DNA from: Rhodobacterales bacterium
Lineage (GTDB): Bacteria; Pseudomonadota; Alphaproteobacteria; Rhizobiales; Stappiaceae
Direction: 5' to 3'
Assembly: GCA_008107755.1 (NCBI GenBank)
Contig: VIRH01000148.1
Coordinates: forward strand, 1-64,000
DNA length: 64,000 nucleotides
Below are positions 8,993 to 18,028 of the stretch, piece after piece (positions within the stretch are counted from its first letter, which is position 1; each line of letters starts with the position of its first letter). The position numbers and the translations under genes were made by a program. A model generated the notes under the pieces. It ran no database searches and had not been told where the DNA came from. It was given only the letters and a program-made list of their open reading frames with translations.

Positions 8993-9210
8993 TCTTGCGC
9001 GTCCTCTCCTCAGAGAACCGACAGCCTTATTCCATTTAACGCCTGCCTGGCAATCCGCGTCTGATCACATGAGCGTGGGAAATGATGCGTCAATTTCGAC
9101 ATTGCCCGCACTTGAAATTAAAGTTTACTGCTTCAGCTTTCGGGAAACGGAAAGTAAACGACCCTCGGGCAAAAGCCCGGACGACGAGACTGTGCGAGAG
9201 GAATGCCCCT

Positions 9211-9780
9211 TTGAATACCGAACGTACCCGTTCCATGCCGGTGGGAATCGTCGTGCGCAGACTGCCCGGCGTTACGCGCTGGCAGAAGTGGAGCTGGCGG
9301 GCGACAGCCCTTCTGCCCGGCGCGGGGCCGGCCGATTGGGCGGTGCTGCGCACCGAGGGCGATGCGGTTGAATATCATGCCGCAACTCTCACGCTGGAGC
9401 TTCACCGGACCGAGACCGAAGCTTACATGATCGCGATTTCCGACAAGGTGCCGTCCGCCTATGTCATCATGCGCCCGGCGCCGGAGCGCGAAGACGACAT
9501 TCCGCTGGAGATGCTGCTGATCACCGCGTCCGCCCATGAGGGGCTGGACTACGCCGATTCCAGCGAGGTCATTGTCGAGAAGGTGCCGATGCCGGCCGGG
9601 CTGGTCGCCTGGATCCAGGATTTCGTCAATCTTCACCATCAGGAGGAGGTCTTCTACAAGCGCCAGCGCGACATGACGCGTATCGACCTTGAGGAGGACG
9701 GCATCGGCGATCCGCGCATCCGGCAGCTCAGCGATGTCTACCGGTCCCCGGGCGGCAGGAAGAAGGATACGATCCAGTGA
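9211..9780 (+). CDS. DUF3305 domain protein
   Basis: A 189-aa soluble protein with the DUF3305 hallmark near its start (PVGIVVRRLPGVTRWQKWSW) and a C-terminal helical tail (HHQEEVFYKRQRDMTR). I chose the TTG at 9211 because GAGAGGA lies at 9196-9202; the ATG at 9235 lacks a ribosome site. It overlaps the DUF3306 start by 4 bp. DUF3305 and DUF3306 are almost always paired beside formate dehydrogenase operons; their biochemical role is not established. Confidence 0.85.
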   Translation: MNTERTRSMPVGIVVRRLPGVTRWQKWSWRATALLPGAGPADWAVLRTEGDAVEYHAATLTLELHRTETEAYMIAISDKVPSAYVIMRPAPEREDDIPLEMLLITASAHEGLDYADSSEVIVEKVPMPAGLVAWIQDFVNLHHQEEVFYKRQRDMTRIDLEEDGIGDPRIRQLSDVYRSPGGRKKDTIQ

Positions 9781-10460
9781 GTGCGGACGACAGCGGCGTC
9801 AAGGGCTTCTGGTCGCGGCGCAAGGCTGCGGTGCGCAAGGCCGAGGAAGCCGAGAGCGCGCAGCAGGAGGAGATCCGGGAGGCGGCGAAGGTCGCCGAAC
9901 TGGAACAGAAGAGCGACGCCGAGATTCTGGAAGAACTGGGGCTTCCCGATCCCGATACGATGACCATGGAAGACGATTTCAAGCGTTTTCTGGTCAAGAC
10001 GGTGCCCGAGCGCCTGCGCCGCAGGGCGCTGCGCAGGCTGTGGATCAGCAATCCGGTTCTGGCGAATCTGGACGGGCTCAATGACTATGACGAAGACTTC
10101 ACGGATATCGCCGTGCCGGAAGGTGGCGTTCGGACGGCGTACCAGGTGGGGCGCGGATTTCTGGATCAATTCCGGGACGACGCGCCGGAAAAGTCGCCTG
10201 CAAGCGAAGAGCTGAGAGCTGAGGAGACAGCCGGGCCAGCGGTTGCAGGTGACGTTACGGAGTCCGGGTCGGAGCACGATTCTGCTGCGATGCAAAATAC
10301 TTATGACGAAAACGGAAGCCCATCTAATCCATTGACGCCGGTGGAAAAGTCGGTGCATTCTGCCGATAATGGAGCAATAGACTCTGAGGAAACGACCCCG
10401 GTTGAGATTGCGGACCTTCGCCCCCTAGGGCGGCGCCGATTGCGATTCGACTATGAATAA
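9777..10460 (+). CDS. DUF3306 domain protein
   Basis: A 227-aa protein starting at GTG within the GTGA overlap with the DUF3305 gene. The N-terminal ~125 residues carry the family pattern: SGVKGFWSRRKAAV, a charged coiled helix, then RALRRLWISNPVLANLDGLNDYDEDF. The last ~100 residues are acidic, low-complexity and probably disordered, ending in a basic RRRLRFDYE. No enzyme motif is visible. The acidic tail suggests a partner-binding or chaperone-like role in formate dehydrogenase assembly, which is inference. Confidence 0.85.
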   Translation: MSADDSGVKGFWSRRKAAVRKAEEAESAQQEEIREAAKVAELEQKSDAEILEELGLPDPDTMTMEDDFKRFLVKTVPERLRRRALRRLWISNPVLANLDGLNDYDEDFTDIAVPEGGVRTAYQVGRGFLDQFRDDAPEKSPASEELRAEETAGPAVAGDVTESGSEHDSAAMQNTYDENGSPSNPLTPVEKSVHSADNGAIDSEETTPVEIADLRPLGRRRLRFDYE

Positions 10461-10532
10461 TATCGGTTTCGGCCGAGGGGTGCCTCAGGTTCGGCGTGGC
10501 GAGCCATGAAAGGATCGGAGGGACAGATCTGC

Positions 10533-11141
10533 ATGTCCGCAGTGGCAAGAGAGTACATTATCGATCCGGAAGACCAGGCTCGTTCAGAGCTTTACGATTT
10601 CCTGGGCCTTGTTCTGGCGAAACCCGCCGATGGACAATTGCTTGCCCAGATCGCTGAACTGCGCGGTGACGAAACACCGCTCGGCTCGGCGCTGTCCACG
10701 CTTTCCCGCGTCGCCGCCGTAACGACGCCCGAAACGGCCGAGCGCGAGTTCAACGCGCTGTTCATCGGTCTGGGACGCGGCGAGCTGCTTCCCTTCGCAA
10801 GCTACTATCTGACCGGTTTCCTGAACGAGAAACCGCTGGCCAAGCTGCGCGAGGACATGGCCGAGCGCGGTATCGAGCGCGCCGAGGACAGGCACGAGCC
10901 GGAAGACAACATCGCATCGCTGATGGAGATGATGGCCGGGATGATCCTGGGCCGTTTCGGCAAGGTGACGTCCGCAGCCGGGCAGAAGACCTTTTTCAAG
11001 GCTCATGTCGAACCATGGGCCATTCACTTTTTCACCGATCTGGAAACGTCGGGAACCTCTGTGTTCTACGGCGCTGTCGGATCGTTGGGCAGGCAGTTCA
11101 TGGAGATTGAAACGCAAGGTTTCGACATGCTGCCGAATTGA
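10533..11141 (+). CDS. TorD/DmsD family redox-enzyme maturation chaperone
   Basis: A 202-aa all-helical protein of the TorD family, which binds the Tat signal of a molybdo/tungsto-enzyme and holds it until the cofactor is inserted. Family features include the RSELYDFLGLVLA opening and the EPEDNIASLMEMMAGMI helix (the E-P-x-D-H/N-I pattern). I prefer the ATG at 10533, preceded by GGAGGG, over the ATG at 10506. It lies just before the small Tat protein and fdhA, so FdhA is the obvious client. It corresponds to FdhT-type chaperones of similar operons. Confidence 0.87.
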   Translation: MSAVAREYIIDPEDQARSELYDFLGLVLAKPADGQLLAQIAELRGDETPLGSALSTLSRVAAVTTPETAEREFNALFIGLGRGELLPFASYYLTGFLNEKPLAKLREDMAERGIERAEDRHEPEDNIASLMEMMAGMILGRFGKVTSAAGQKTFFKAHVEPWAIHFFTDLETSGTSVFYGAVGSLGRQFMEIETQGFDMLPN

Positions 11142-11199
11142 CACCCCTATCGCAGCCGGGGCGGCGTGCCGCCCATTCGAGGGAGAGGAGACAAAAACG

Positions 11200-11400
11200 A
11201 TGAAACGCCCCGACACGGCGGCTTCCAAGGACGGAACCGGACGTCGTGATTTTCTGAAGCTTGCGGCCATTTCCGCGCCTGTTGCCGTCACGACGGTCAC
11301 GGCGGGAACGGTTGCCGAAGCGGCCGAGCCCGATCTCGCATCCGACAAGATGCAGGACACGGTGCATACGCGCGCCTACTACGACAGCGCCCGGTTCTGA
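11200..11400 (+). CDS. fdhX: Small Tat-signal protein of formate dehydrogenase operon (FdhX-like)
   Basis: A 66-aa protein consisting mostly of a twin-arginine signal (GRRDFLKLAAIS near residues 14-25) and a short mature tail (AEPDLASDKMQDTV, then HTRAYYDSARF). A good ribosome site (GAGAGGAG, 11183-11190) precedes the ATG. Such mini-genes sit between torD-type chaperones and fdhA in other proteobacteria and are annotated as formate dehydrogenase region Tat targets. Its role is unknown; it might be a small exported subunit or a chaperone decoy. The symbol follows Shewanella usage and is tentative. Confidence 0.8.
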   Translation: MKRPDTAASKDGTGRRDFLKLAAISAPVAVTTVTAGTVAEAAEPDLASDKMQDTVHTRAYYDSARF

Positions 11401-11508
11401 CCGGACACTGAGATAACGCCAATGGCCGATGGTTGCGAAACGCCCGAAGGCCGGCACGATACATAACCCAGCCGTATCGGATTTCCGATGCAAGCAAGGT
11501 AGGGAAAG

Positions 11509-14500
11509 ATGCTTAGGAAAAAGACCAATGGGGTTGCGAAACGCCCCCAAGGTGCAAGTATCCTGAAAGACGCTGCACACACGTCGGTCGACCGCCGTAC
11601 GTTCCTCAAGGGATCCGGTCTGGCCGCAGGCGGACTGGCCGCCATCACCGCGACGGGCGGATCGGTCACCAAGGCCAGGGCGCAATCTTCTGACAGCGCT
11701 GTCAAAACCGTGAAGACGGTCTGCACCCACTGTTCCGTGGGCTGCACCGTGATCGCGGAAGTCTCCAACGGGGTCTGGGTCGGCCAGGAACCGGGTTGGG
11801 ACAGCCCGTTCAACCTCGGCTCCCATTGCGCCAAGGGCGCTTCTGTCCGCGAACACGCCCATGGTGAACGCCGCCTGAAGTATCCGATGAAAAAGGAAGG
11901 CGGCGAGTGGAAGAAGATCAGCTGGGACCAGGCGATCAACGAAATCGGCGACAAGATGCTGCAGATCCGCGACGAGAGCGGACCGGACAGCGTCTATTGG
12001 CTCGGCTCGGCCAAGCATAGCAACGAGCAGGCCTATCTCTTCCGCAAATTCGCGGCCTACTGGGGTACGAACAACGTCGACCACCAGGCCCGTATCTGCC
12101 ACTCCACGACGGTTGCCGGCGTAGCCAACACATGGGGCTACGGCGCCATGACCAACAGCTACAACGACATCCACAATTCCAAGGCGATCTTCATCATCGG
12201 CGGCAATCCCGCGGAAGCCCATCCGGTTTCCCTGCTGCATGTGCTGCGCGCCAAGGAACAGAACAACGCACCGCTGATCGTCTGCGATCCGCGCTTCACC
12301 CGCACCGCCGCCCACGCGGACGAATATGTCCGCTTCCGTCCGGGTTCGGACGTGGCGCTGGTCTGGGGTCTGCTCTGGCACATCTTTGAAAACGGCTGGG
12401 AAGACCGCGAGTTCATCCGCACCCGCGTGTGGGGCATGGACCAGATCCGCGACGAAGTGTCCAAGTGGACTCCGCAGGAAGTCGAACGCGTTACCGGCGT
12501 TCCGGAAAGCCAGGTCAAGCGCGTCGCGCGGACACTGGCCAACAATCGTCCGGGCACCGTGATCTGGTGCATGGGCGGGACCCAGCACACCAACGGCAAC
12601 AACAACACCCGTGCCTACTGCATCCTGCAGCTTGCCCTCGGCAACATGGGCGTTTCCGGTGGCGGCACCAACATCTTCCGCGGCCATGACAACGTTCAGG
12701 GCGCGACGGATCTTGGCGTTCTCGCCGACACATTGCCGGGCTATTACGGTCTGACCGCCGGCTCGTGGGCGCATTGGGCCCGCGTGTGGGAAGAAGATCT
12801 GGAATGGCTGAAAGGCCGCTTCGCGACCATCAAGGGTGCGGACGGCAAAGACAAGGACATGATGAACCTCAAGGGCATTCCGGTCAGCCGCTGGATTGAC
12901 GGTGTCCTGGAAGCCAAGGAAAACCTGGAGCAGCCCGACAATACGCGGGCAATGGTGCTCTGGGGTCATGCGCCGAACTCTCAGACCCGCCTGCCGGAAA
13001 TGAAGAAGGCGATGGAAAAGCTCGACATTCTTGTCGTTGTCGATCCGTTCCCGACCGTTTCCGCCATCCTTCACGACCGGACCGACGGCTGCTACCTGCT
13101 GCCGGCGACGACCCAGTTCGAGAGCCGTGGCTCTGTCACAGCCTCCAACCGGTCCATCCAGTGGCGTGAACAGGTGGTCGAGCCGCTGTTCGAATCCAAG
13201 CCCGATCACGTCATCATGGCAAAGTTTGCCAAGAAGTTCGGCTTTGACGATCGGATGTTCCGCAACATCGGCATGGATGGCGAAGAACCGAACATCGAGG
13301 ACCTGACCCGCGAATTCAACCGCGGCATGTGGACGATCGGTTACACCGGCCAGTCTCCGGAGCGCCTCAAGTCGCACATGGAGAACCAGCATACGTTCGA
13401 CCGGACCACGCTGCGCGCGGTCGGCGGCCCGAACGACGGCGAGTTCTACGGAATGCCTTGGCCGTGCTGGGGTACGCCGGAAATGAAGCATCCGGGAACG
13501 GCGAACCTTTACGACATATCGATGCCGGTCGCCGAAGGCGGCCTGTGTTTCCGCGCCCGTTTCGGGGTGGAGCATGACGGTGACAACCTTCTGGCGGAAG
13601 GCGTTTCCAACCCGGGAGCGGAAATCCAGGACGGCTATCCCGAATTCACCATGCAGATGCTCGTGGACCTCGGCTGGGACGGTGATCTCACCCCCGAGGA
13701 GCGACGCGTCATGGGCGCCATCGTCGGCATGGAAATTCAGGAAGAGCAGGAGCAGGCGAAAGCCGATGCCGGCGAGGGCGACGAGACGTCGGGCAAGAAT
13801 GAGGAAGTCGGCGAACAGTCGATGACTTCGGTGCCGTCCGACTTCAAGGAGAAGACCTCCAAGCTCAACTGGAAGACCGACCTTTCGGGCGGTATCCAGC
13901 GGGTTGCGATCAAGCATGGCTGTGCGCCCTTCGGGAACGCGAAGGCCCGTGCCGTCGTGTGGACCTTCCCGGATCCGGTGCCGCTGCACCGCGAGCCGCT
14001 CTACACGAGCCGTCGCGATCTGGTTGCCGATTATCCGACCTATGCGGACAAGAGCTTCTGGCGCGTTCCGACGCTCTATGCGTCGATCCAGAAGAACGAC
14101 TTCTCCAAGGACTTCCCGATCATCCTCACGTCCGGCCGTCTGGTCGAATACGAAGGTGGCGGGGACGAGACACGGTCGAACCCCTGGCTGGCCGAGCTTC
14201 AGCAGAACATGTTCATCGAGATCAATCCGCGGGATGCCAACAATCTCGGGGTGCGTGACGGTGCACAGGTCTGGGTCGAAGGGCCGGAAGGCGGCAAGAT
14301 CCGGGTCATGGCCATGGTGACGGAACGTGTGGGCGAAGGTGTCGCCTTCATGCCGTTCCACTTCGGCGGCCACTATGAGGGCGTGGACCAGAGGTCCAAG
14401 TATCCCAAGGGGGCCGATCCTTACGTTCTGGGTGAGAGCACGAACACCGCGCAGACCTACGGGTATGACTCGGTGACCCAGATGCAGGAGACGAAAGCGA

Positions 14501-14526
14501 CTCTCTGCAAGATCTCGGCAGCGTAA
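11509..14526 (+). CDS. fdhA: Formate dehydrogenase catalytic (alpha) subunit, Mo/W-bis-MGD
   Basis: A 1005-aa periplasmic enzyme that oxidises formate to CO2. A Tat signal (DRRTFLKGSG, Arg29-Arg30) is followed by the [4Fe-4S] binding set Cys72, Cys75, Cys79, Cys107. The metal ligand is Cys197 (ARICHST), a TGC codon, so this is a Cys- rather than a selenocysteine-dependent enzyme. The MopB core (GGTNIFRGHDNVQGATD) and a C-terminal molydopterin-binding domain (ILTSGRLVEYEGGGDETRSN) are intact. An acidic, charged linker lies around residues 740-790. It is followed after 11 bp by fdhB. Either Mo or W could be used; the nearby tup genes favour W. Confidence 0.95.
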   Translation: MLRKKTNGVAKRPQGASILKDAAHTSVDRRTFLKGSGLAAGGLAAITATGGSVTKARAQSSDSAVKTVKTVCTHCSVGCTVIAEVSNGVWVGQEPGWDSPFNLGSHCAKGASVREHAHGERRLKYPMKKEGGEWKKISWDQAINEIGDKMLQIRDESGPDSVYWLGSAKHSNEQAYLFRKFAAYWGTNNVDHQARICHSTTVAGVANTWGYGAMTNSYNDIHNSKAIFIIGGNPAEAHPVSLLHVLRAKEQNNAPLIVCDPRFTRTAAHADEYVRFRPGSDVALVWGLLWHIFENGWEDREFIRTRVWGMDQIRDEVSKWTPQEVERVTGVPESQVKRVARTLANNRPGTVIWCMGGTQHTNGNNNTRAYCILQLALGNMGVSGGGTNIFRGHDNVQGATDLGVLADTLPGYYGLTAGSWAHWARVWEEDLEWLKGRFATIKGADGKDKDMMNLKGIPVSRWIDGVLEAKENLEQPDNTRAMVLWGHAPNSQTRLPEMKKAMEKLDILVVVDPFPTVSAILHDRTDGCYLLPATTQFESRGSVTASNRSIQWREQVVEPLFESKPDHVIMAKFAKKFGFDDRMFRNIGMDGEEPNIEDLTREFNRGMWTIGYTGQSPERLKSHMENQHTFDRTTLRAVGGPNDGEFYGMPWPCWGTPEMKHPGTANLYDISMPVAEGGLCFRARFGVEHDGDNLLAEGVSNPGAEIQDGYPEFTMQMLVDLGWDGDLTPEERRVMGAIVGMEIQEEQEQAKADAGEGDETSGKNEEVGEQSMTSVPSDFKEKTSKLNWKTDLSGGIQRVAIKHGCAPFGNAKARAVVWTFPDPVPLHREPLYTSRRDLVADYPTYADKSFWRVPTLYASIQKNDFSKDFPIILTSGRLVEYEGGGDETRSNPWLAELQQNMFIEINPRDANNLGVRDGAQVWVEGPEGGKIRVMAMVTERVGEGVAFMPFHFGGHYEGVDQRSKYPKGADPYVLGESTNTAQTYGYDSVTQMQETKATLCKISAA

Positions 14527-14537
14527 GGAGAAAACAA

Positions 14538-15131
14538 ATGGCTAGATCAAAGTTCCTTTGTGACGCCGAGCGCTGCATCGAGTGCAACGCCTGCGTCACG
14601 GCCTGTAAAAACGAGCATGAGGTGCCGTGGGGCATCAACCGCCGCCGTGTCGTGACCATCAATGATGGCAAGCCCGGCGAACGGTCGATCTCCGTCGCCT
14701 GCATGCACTGCTCGGACGCACCCTGCATGGCGGTGTGCCCGGTCGATTGCTTCTACCAGACCGAAGAAGGCGTGGTCCTGCATTCCAAGGACCTGTGCAT
14801 TGGCTGTGGCTACTGCTTCTACGCCTGTCCGTTCGGCGCTCCGCAGTACCCGCAGGCGGGCAACTTCGGTTCGCGCGGCAAGATGGACAAGTGCACCTTC
14901 TGCGCCGGCGGTCCGGAAGAAAACAACTCGGCTGCTGAGTTCGCCAAGTACGGTCGCAACCGTATTGCGGAAGGCAAGTTGCCGCTTTGCGCCGAGATGT
15001 GTTCCACCAAGGCCCTGCTCGCTGGTGATGGTGACGTCGTGTCCGCGATCTATCGCGAACGCGTGGTCGCCCGTGGCTTCGGCTCCGGCGCCTGGGGTTG
15101 GGGCACTGCCTACGGCCAGAAGGGCGGCTAA
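14538..15131 (+). CDS. fdhB: Formate dehydrogenase iron-sulfur (beta) subunit
   Basis: A 197-aa DMSO-reductase-family electron-transfer subunit with four Cys groups for four [4Fe-4S] clusters: CIECNACVTAC (13-23), CMHCSDAPCMAVCP, CIGCGYCFYACP, and the late CTFC/CAEMC pair. There is no signal peptide or C-terminal membrane anchor, so it is probably exported by hitchhiking on FdhA and docks on the cytochrome b subunit. The ribosome site AAGGAG lies just before the ATG. It passes electrons from FdhA to the membrane subunit. Confidence 0.94.
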   Translation: MARSKFLCDAERCIECNACVTACKNEHEVPWGINRRRVVTINDGKPGERSISVACMHCSDAPCMAVCPVDCFYQTEEGVVLHSKDLCIGCGYCFYACPFGAPQYPQAGNFGSRGKMDKCTFCAGGPEENNSAAEFAKYGRNRIAEGKLPLCAEMCSTKALLAGDGDVVSAIYRERVVARGFGSGAWGWGTAYGQKGG

Positions 15132-15382
15132 ATCGGAAAGGGCATTCGGTCGGTTTCGATCGAATGCCCGTCCCCGATCGATGCCGGACATCGCAGCATC
15201 CCGTAACCGAAGTTCGCTTTCAGGATGCCAAGGAATTTAAGGCGTGATGGCTGAGTTCGGCGCAAAGGTGCCGGCGTAACAGCTGCGCACAAGTCCCATC
15301 GACAGACACTCTGCATGGCCGGGCGGCACGATTGCCGCCCGCTCTGCTTCCGGTGACGTAAACGAAGGAAAAGGATCCGGTC
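15132..15382 (+). other. 251-bp intra-operon spacer with two hairpins
   Basis: Between fdhB and the cytochrome b gene, a 9-bp perfect stem (GGGCATTCG at 15140-15148 with CGAATGCCC at 15161-15169) is followed by a second 8-bp stem (GGGCGGCA at 15321-15328 with TGCCGCCC at 15333-15340). Neither has a T-run, so neither is a standard terminator. They may stabilise the fdhAB part of the transcript or be processing sites. No coding sequence with a ribosome site is seen in the gap. Confidence 0.45.
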
Positions 15383-16594
15383 ATGAAACGGACGGCATTG
15401 GCCATTGTCTTTCTGCTCGCCTTCCTGACCCAGGGCCTCGCACCGGGCTTTGCCCAGGATACGGCGCCGGACAGGTCCGCGACAGGCGGAGCCCAGACCC
15501 TTGAAGATATTCTAAAGCGCCAGCGCGGCGAACCGGTCGACGACAGCTTCCGGAGCGACAAGACGGGCGACCCCAACAGCGCCGCTGCAATGTCGTCACA
15601 GCTCGGCACGCTCGGCGGTGTTTCCGACCCCGAACTCTGGCGCGCGCTGCGCTACGGCACCGCCGACGTCAAGGTATCGGCAGGCGGCCCTCAGGCGAGG
15701 GTCCTGATCCAGGATGGCGGCATGAGCTGGCTTGCCTTCCGCGAAGGACCGCTGGCGACCTACGGCGCCCTTCTGCTTGGCGGCACCATCGTTCTGCTGG
15801 CTCTCTTCTTCCTCATTCGTGGCCGGATCAGGATCGACGGCGAGAAGACCGGCCTCACCATCACCCGCTTCAAGGCAATCGAACGCTTCGGGCACTGGCT
15901 GCTCGGCGGATCGTTCGTCCTGCTGGCCCTGACCGGCCTGCTGACGTTGTTCGGACGGATGGCAATCATTCCGCTGGTCGGCCATGACGCCTTCGCGCCC
16001 TTGGCGCATTTTTCCAAGTGGATCCACAACAACGTCTCCTGGGCGTTCATGCTCGGGCTGATCATGGTGTTCGTCATGTGGGTGGCGCACAACATCCCGA
16101 ACAAGCTCGACCTGAAATGGATTGCCGTCGGCGGCGGCCTGTTCAAGAAGGGCGTTCACCCGCCTGCCAAGAAATTCAACTTCGGTCAGAAGCTCGTCTT
16201 CTGGGGCGTGATCGTGCTTGGGGTTTCCGTCTCCGTGTCGGGGCTGTCGCTCCTGTTCCCGTTCGACATGCCGCTCTTCGCGGCAACCTTCGAGAAGCTG
16301 AACGCCACCGGCCTGCCGCAGCTCTTCGGCTACGGAACGTTGCCGACCCAGCTCGCGCCTCAGGAGGAGATGCAGCTTGCCCAGCTTTGGCACGCCATCG
16401 TCGCCTTCGTCATGATGGCGCTGATCCTGGCGCATATCTATATCGGCTCAATCGGCATGGAAGGCGCCTTCGATGCCATGGGATCCGGCGAAGTCGAGCT
16501 GCAGTGGGCGAAAGAGCACCACGGATTGTGGGTCGAGGAAGTGCGCGAAGAAGAACGGCGCAAGCACACAGAACACGCGGTCCCGGCGGAATAG
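15383..16594 (+). CDS. fdhC: Formate dehydrogenase cytochrome b (gamma) subunit
   Basis: A 403-aa inner-membrane di-haem cytochrome b of the FdnI family that hands electrons to the quinone pool. A cleavable signal (AIVFLLAFLTQGLAPGFAQ) and a ~95-residue periplasmic segment precede five hydrophobic stretches, including RFGHWLLGGSFVLLALTG, VSWAFMLGLIMVF, LVFWGVIVLGVSVSV and IVAFVMMALILAHIYIG. Candidate haem ligands are the His residues in RFGHW, KWIHN, LWHAI and LAHIY. The charged C-terminal tail is cytoplasmic. The long exported N-terminal extension is typical of alphaproteobacterial versions. Confidence 0.9.
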   Translation: MKRTALAIVFLLAFLTQGLAPGFAQDTAPDRSATGGAQTLEDILKRQRGEPVDDSFRSDKTGDPNSAAAMSSQLGTLGGVSDPELWRALRYGTADVKVSAGGPQARVLIQDGGMSWLAFREGPLATYGALLLGGTIVLLALFFLIRGRIRIDGEKTGLTITRFKAIERFGHWLLGGSFVLLALTGLLTLFGRMAIIPLVGHDAFAPLAHFSKWIHNNVSWAFMLGLIMVFVMWVAHNIPNKLDLKWIAVGGGLFKKGVHPPAKKFNFGQKLVFWGVIVLGVSVSVSGLSLLFPFDMPLFAATFEKLNATGLPQLFGYGTLPTQLAPQEEMQLAQLWHAIVAFVMMALILAHIYIGSIGMEGAFDAMGSGEVELQWAKEHHGLWVEEVREEERRKHTEHAVPAE

Positions 16595-16606
16595 GCCCGG
16601 GCGCGC

Positions 16607-18028
16607 ATGATCCGGACCGCCGTCAGGGGAACCCGCATCACCGTCTCGCCGGCTGGCCTCATGCGAGCCGGCAAGACATGGCTTGCCCTACGACAGCCTT
16701 TGGCGGCAGCCACGCTTGTGCTGGCCAGCGCCGGATTGACATCGTCAGCCTCCGCGGCCGACTTCAATACGTTGAAGGGGCATGGCGGGCCGGTGATGGG
16801 CATTGACGTCTCGCGGGAGACGGATGCTGTTGCGACCGCAAGCTTCGACAATTCTGTAGGTTTATGGACCGGCCGCGCCCCGCTATGGCTGGAAGGGCAT
16901 GAAGCGGCGGTCAAGGCGGTTGCCTTCATCGACCGGGATCATCTCGTTTCCGGGGGCGACGACAACGACCTGGTCCTCTGGGACCTTGCGGACGACACCC
17001 ACAGGAAGCTGGAGGGCCACACCGCCAAGGTTGCGGGGCTGGCCGTTTCGCCGGACCGAAGCACCGTTGCGAGCGCAAGCTGGGATGCCCGCATAGGGCT
17101 CTGGCCGGTTGGAGGTGGTGAGCCTGTCTACCTCACTGGGCACACGGCAGGCGTCAACGCGGTTGCTTTCTCCCGCGATGGCAAGCGTCTTTATTCGGCC
17201 TCCGTTGACGGCTCCATCAAGGAATGGGATCTCGAAACCCGGTCGGAGCTCCGTGTTCTTGACCGAAACGGTTTCGGCATCAATGTCATGACGCCGGGCG
17301 GAGGAGAGGGCGCCACTGAACAATGGCTTGTCTACGGAACGCAGGACGGCATCACGCGGGTCATTGATCTTGCCAGTGGCGAACGCCTGCAGGATTTCTC
17401 GTTCGAACGCCGGCCCATTCTCGCCATCACGCTCAGCGCGGATGGCAGCCGGCTCGCGACCGGCGACGGCCATGGCTACATCACGGTGTTCGACACCGAA
17501 AGCTGGGCGATCGAAACGGATTTCCAGGCGGCACTCAAGGGGCCAATCTGGGCGCTGGCCTTTTCGAAGGATGGAGACGTTCTGCATGCCGGGGGGATCG
17601 AGAACATCGTCTATTCCTGGCCGGTTGCCGAACTGGCAAGCTTTGATCCGATGGCAACGCAGACGCCGACGTTTCTTCAGAAGCCCGAGGAGATGTCGAA
17701 CGGCGAGCGTCAGTTCGCCCGCAAGTGCTCCATCTGTCACGCGCTCACCCCGGATGGGGGACGTAAGGCCGGACCGACGCTGCACAATATTTTCGGGCGC
17801 CCGGCGGGCGCACTGAAGGACTATCCCTATTCGGACACGCTGGCCGCGTCCGATATTGTCTGGAACGAAGACACGATCAACCAGTTGTTTCTGGACGGCC
17901 CGGATCATTTCATTCCGGGGTCCAAGATGCCGATGCAGCGGATCGTCAAACCACAGGACCGGGATGACCTGGTCGATTATCTCAAGACGGCGACCAATGC
18001 CGCTACCACCGACGGAGACACGCAATGA
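16607..18028 (+). CDS. Exported WD40 beta-propeller fused to cytochrome c
   Basis: A 473-aa fusion. After an N-terminal region with a hydrophobic signal (AAATLVLASAGLTSSASA) come about seven WD40-like repeats (for example TLKGHGGPVMGIDV, LEGHEAAVKAVAF, LTGHTAGVNAVAF). A C-terminal class I cytochrome c domain follows, with CSICH (Cys374, Cys377, His378) and a probable axial Met in PGSKMPM. It starts 12 bp after the cytochrome b gene and overlaps the next mini-gene by 4 bp, so it is part of the fdh operon. The propeller may be a docking platform and the cytochrome an alternative electron exit from formate dehydrogenase (inference). Confidence 0.88.
   Translation: MIRTAVRGTRITVSPAGLMRAGKTWLALRQPLAAATLVLASAGLTSSASAADFNTLKGHGGPVMGIDVSRETDAVATASFDNSVGLWTGRAPLWLEGHEAAVKAVAFIDRDHLVSGGDDNDLVLWDLADDTHRKLEGHTAKVAGLAVSPDRSTVASASWDARIGLWPVGGGEPVYLTGHTAGVNAVAFSRDGKRLYSASVDGSIKEWDLETRSELRVLDRNGFGINVMTPGGGEGATEQWLVYGTQDGITRVIDLASGERLQDFSFERRPILAITLSADGSRLATGDGHGYITVFDTESWAIETDFQAALKGPIWALAFSKDGDVLHAGGIENIVYSWPVAELASFDPMATQTPTFLQKPEEMSNGERQFARKCSICHALTPDGGRKAGPTLHNIFGRPAGALKDYPYSDTLAASDIVWNEDTINQLFLDGPDHFIPGSKMPMQRIVKPQDRDDLVDYLKTATNAATTDGDTQ

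Noticed and set aside
12097-12099. Possible selenocysteine codon in FdhA
   Set aside because: The metal-ligand codon is TGC (Cys197), the frame has no internal TGA, and no SECIS-like need exists.
11098-14373. 1091-aa open frame on the minus strand opposite torD-fdhX-fdhA
   Set aside because: It is a mirror of the FdhA coding sequence in GC-rich DNA, has His/Arg/Asp-heavy composition and no family resemblance. The plus strand has a clear enzyme with all cofactor ligands.
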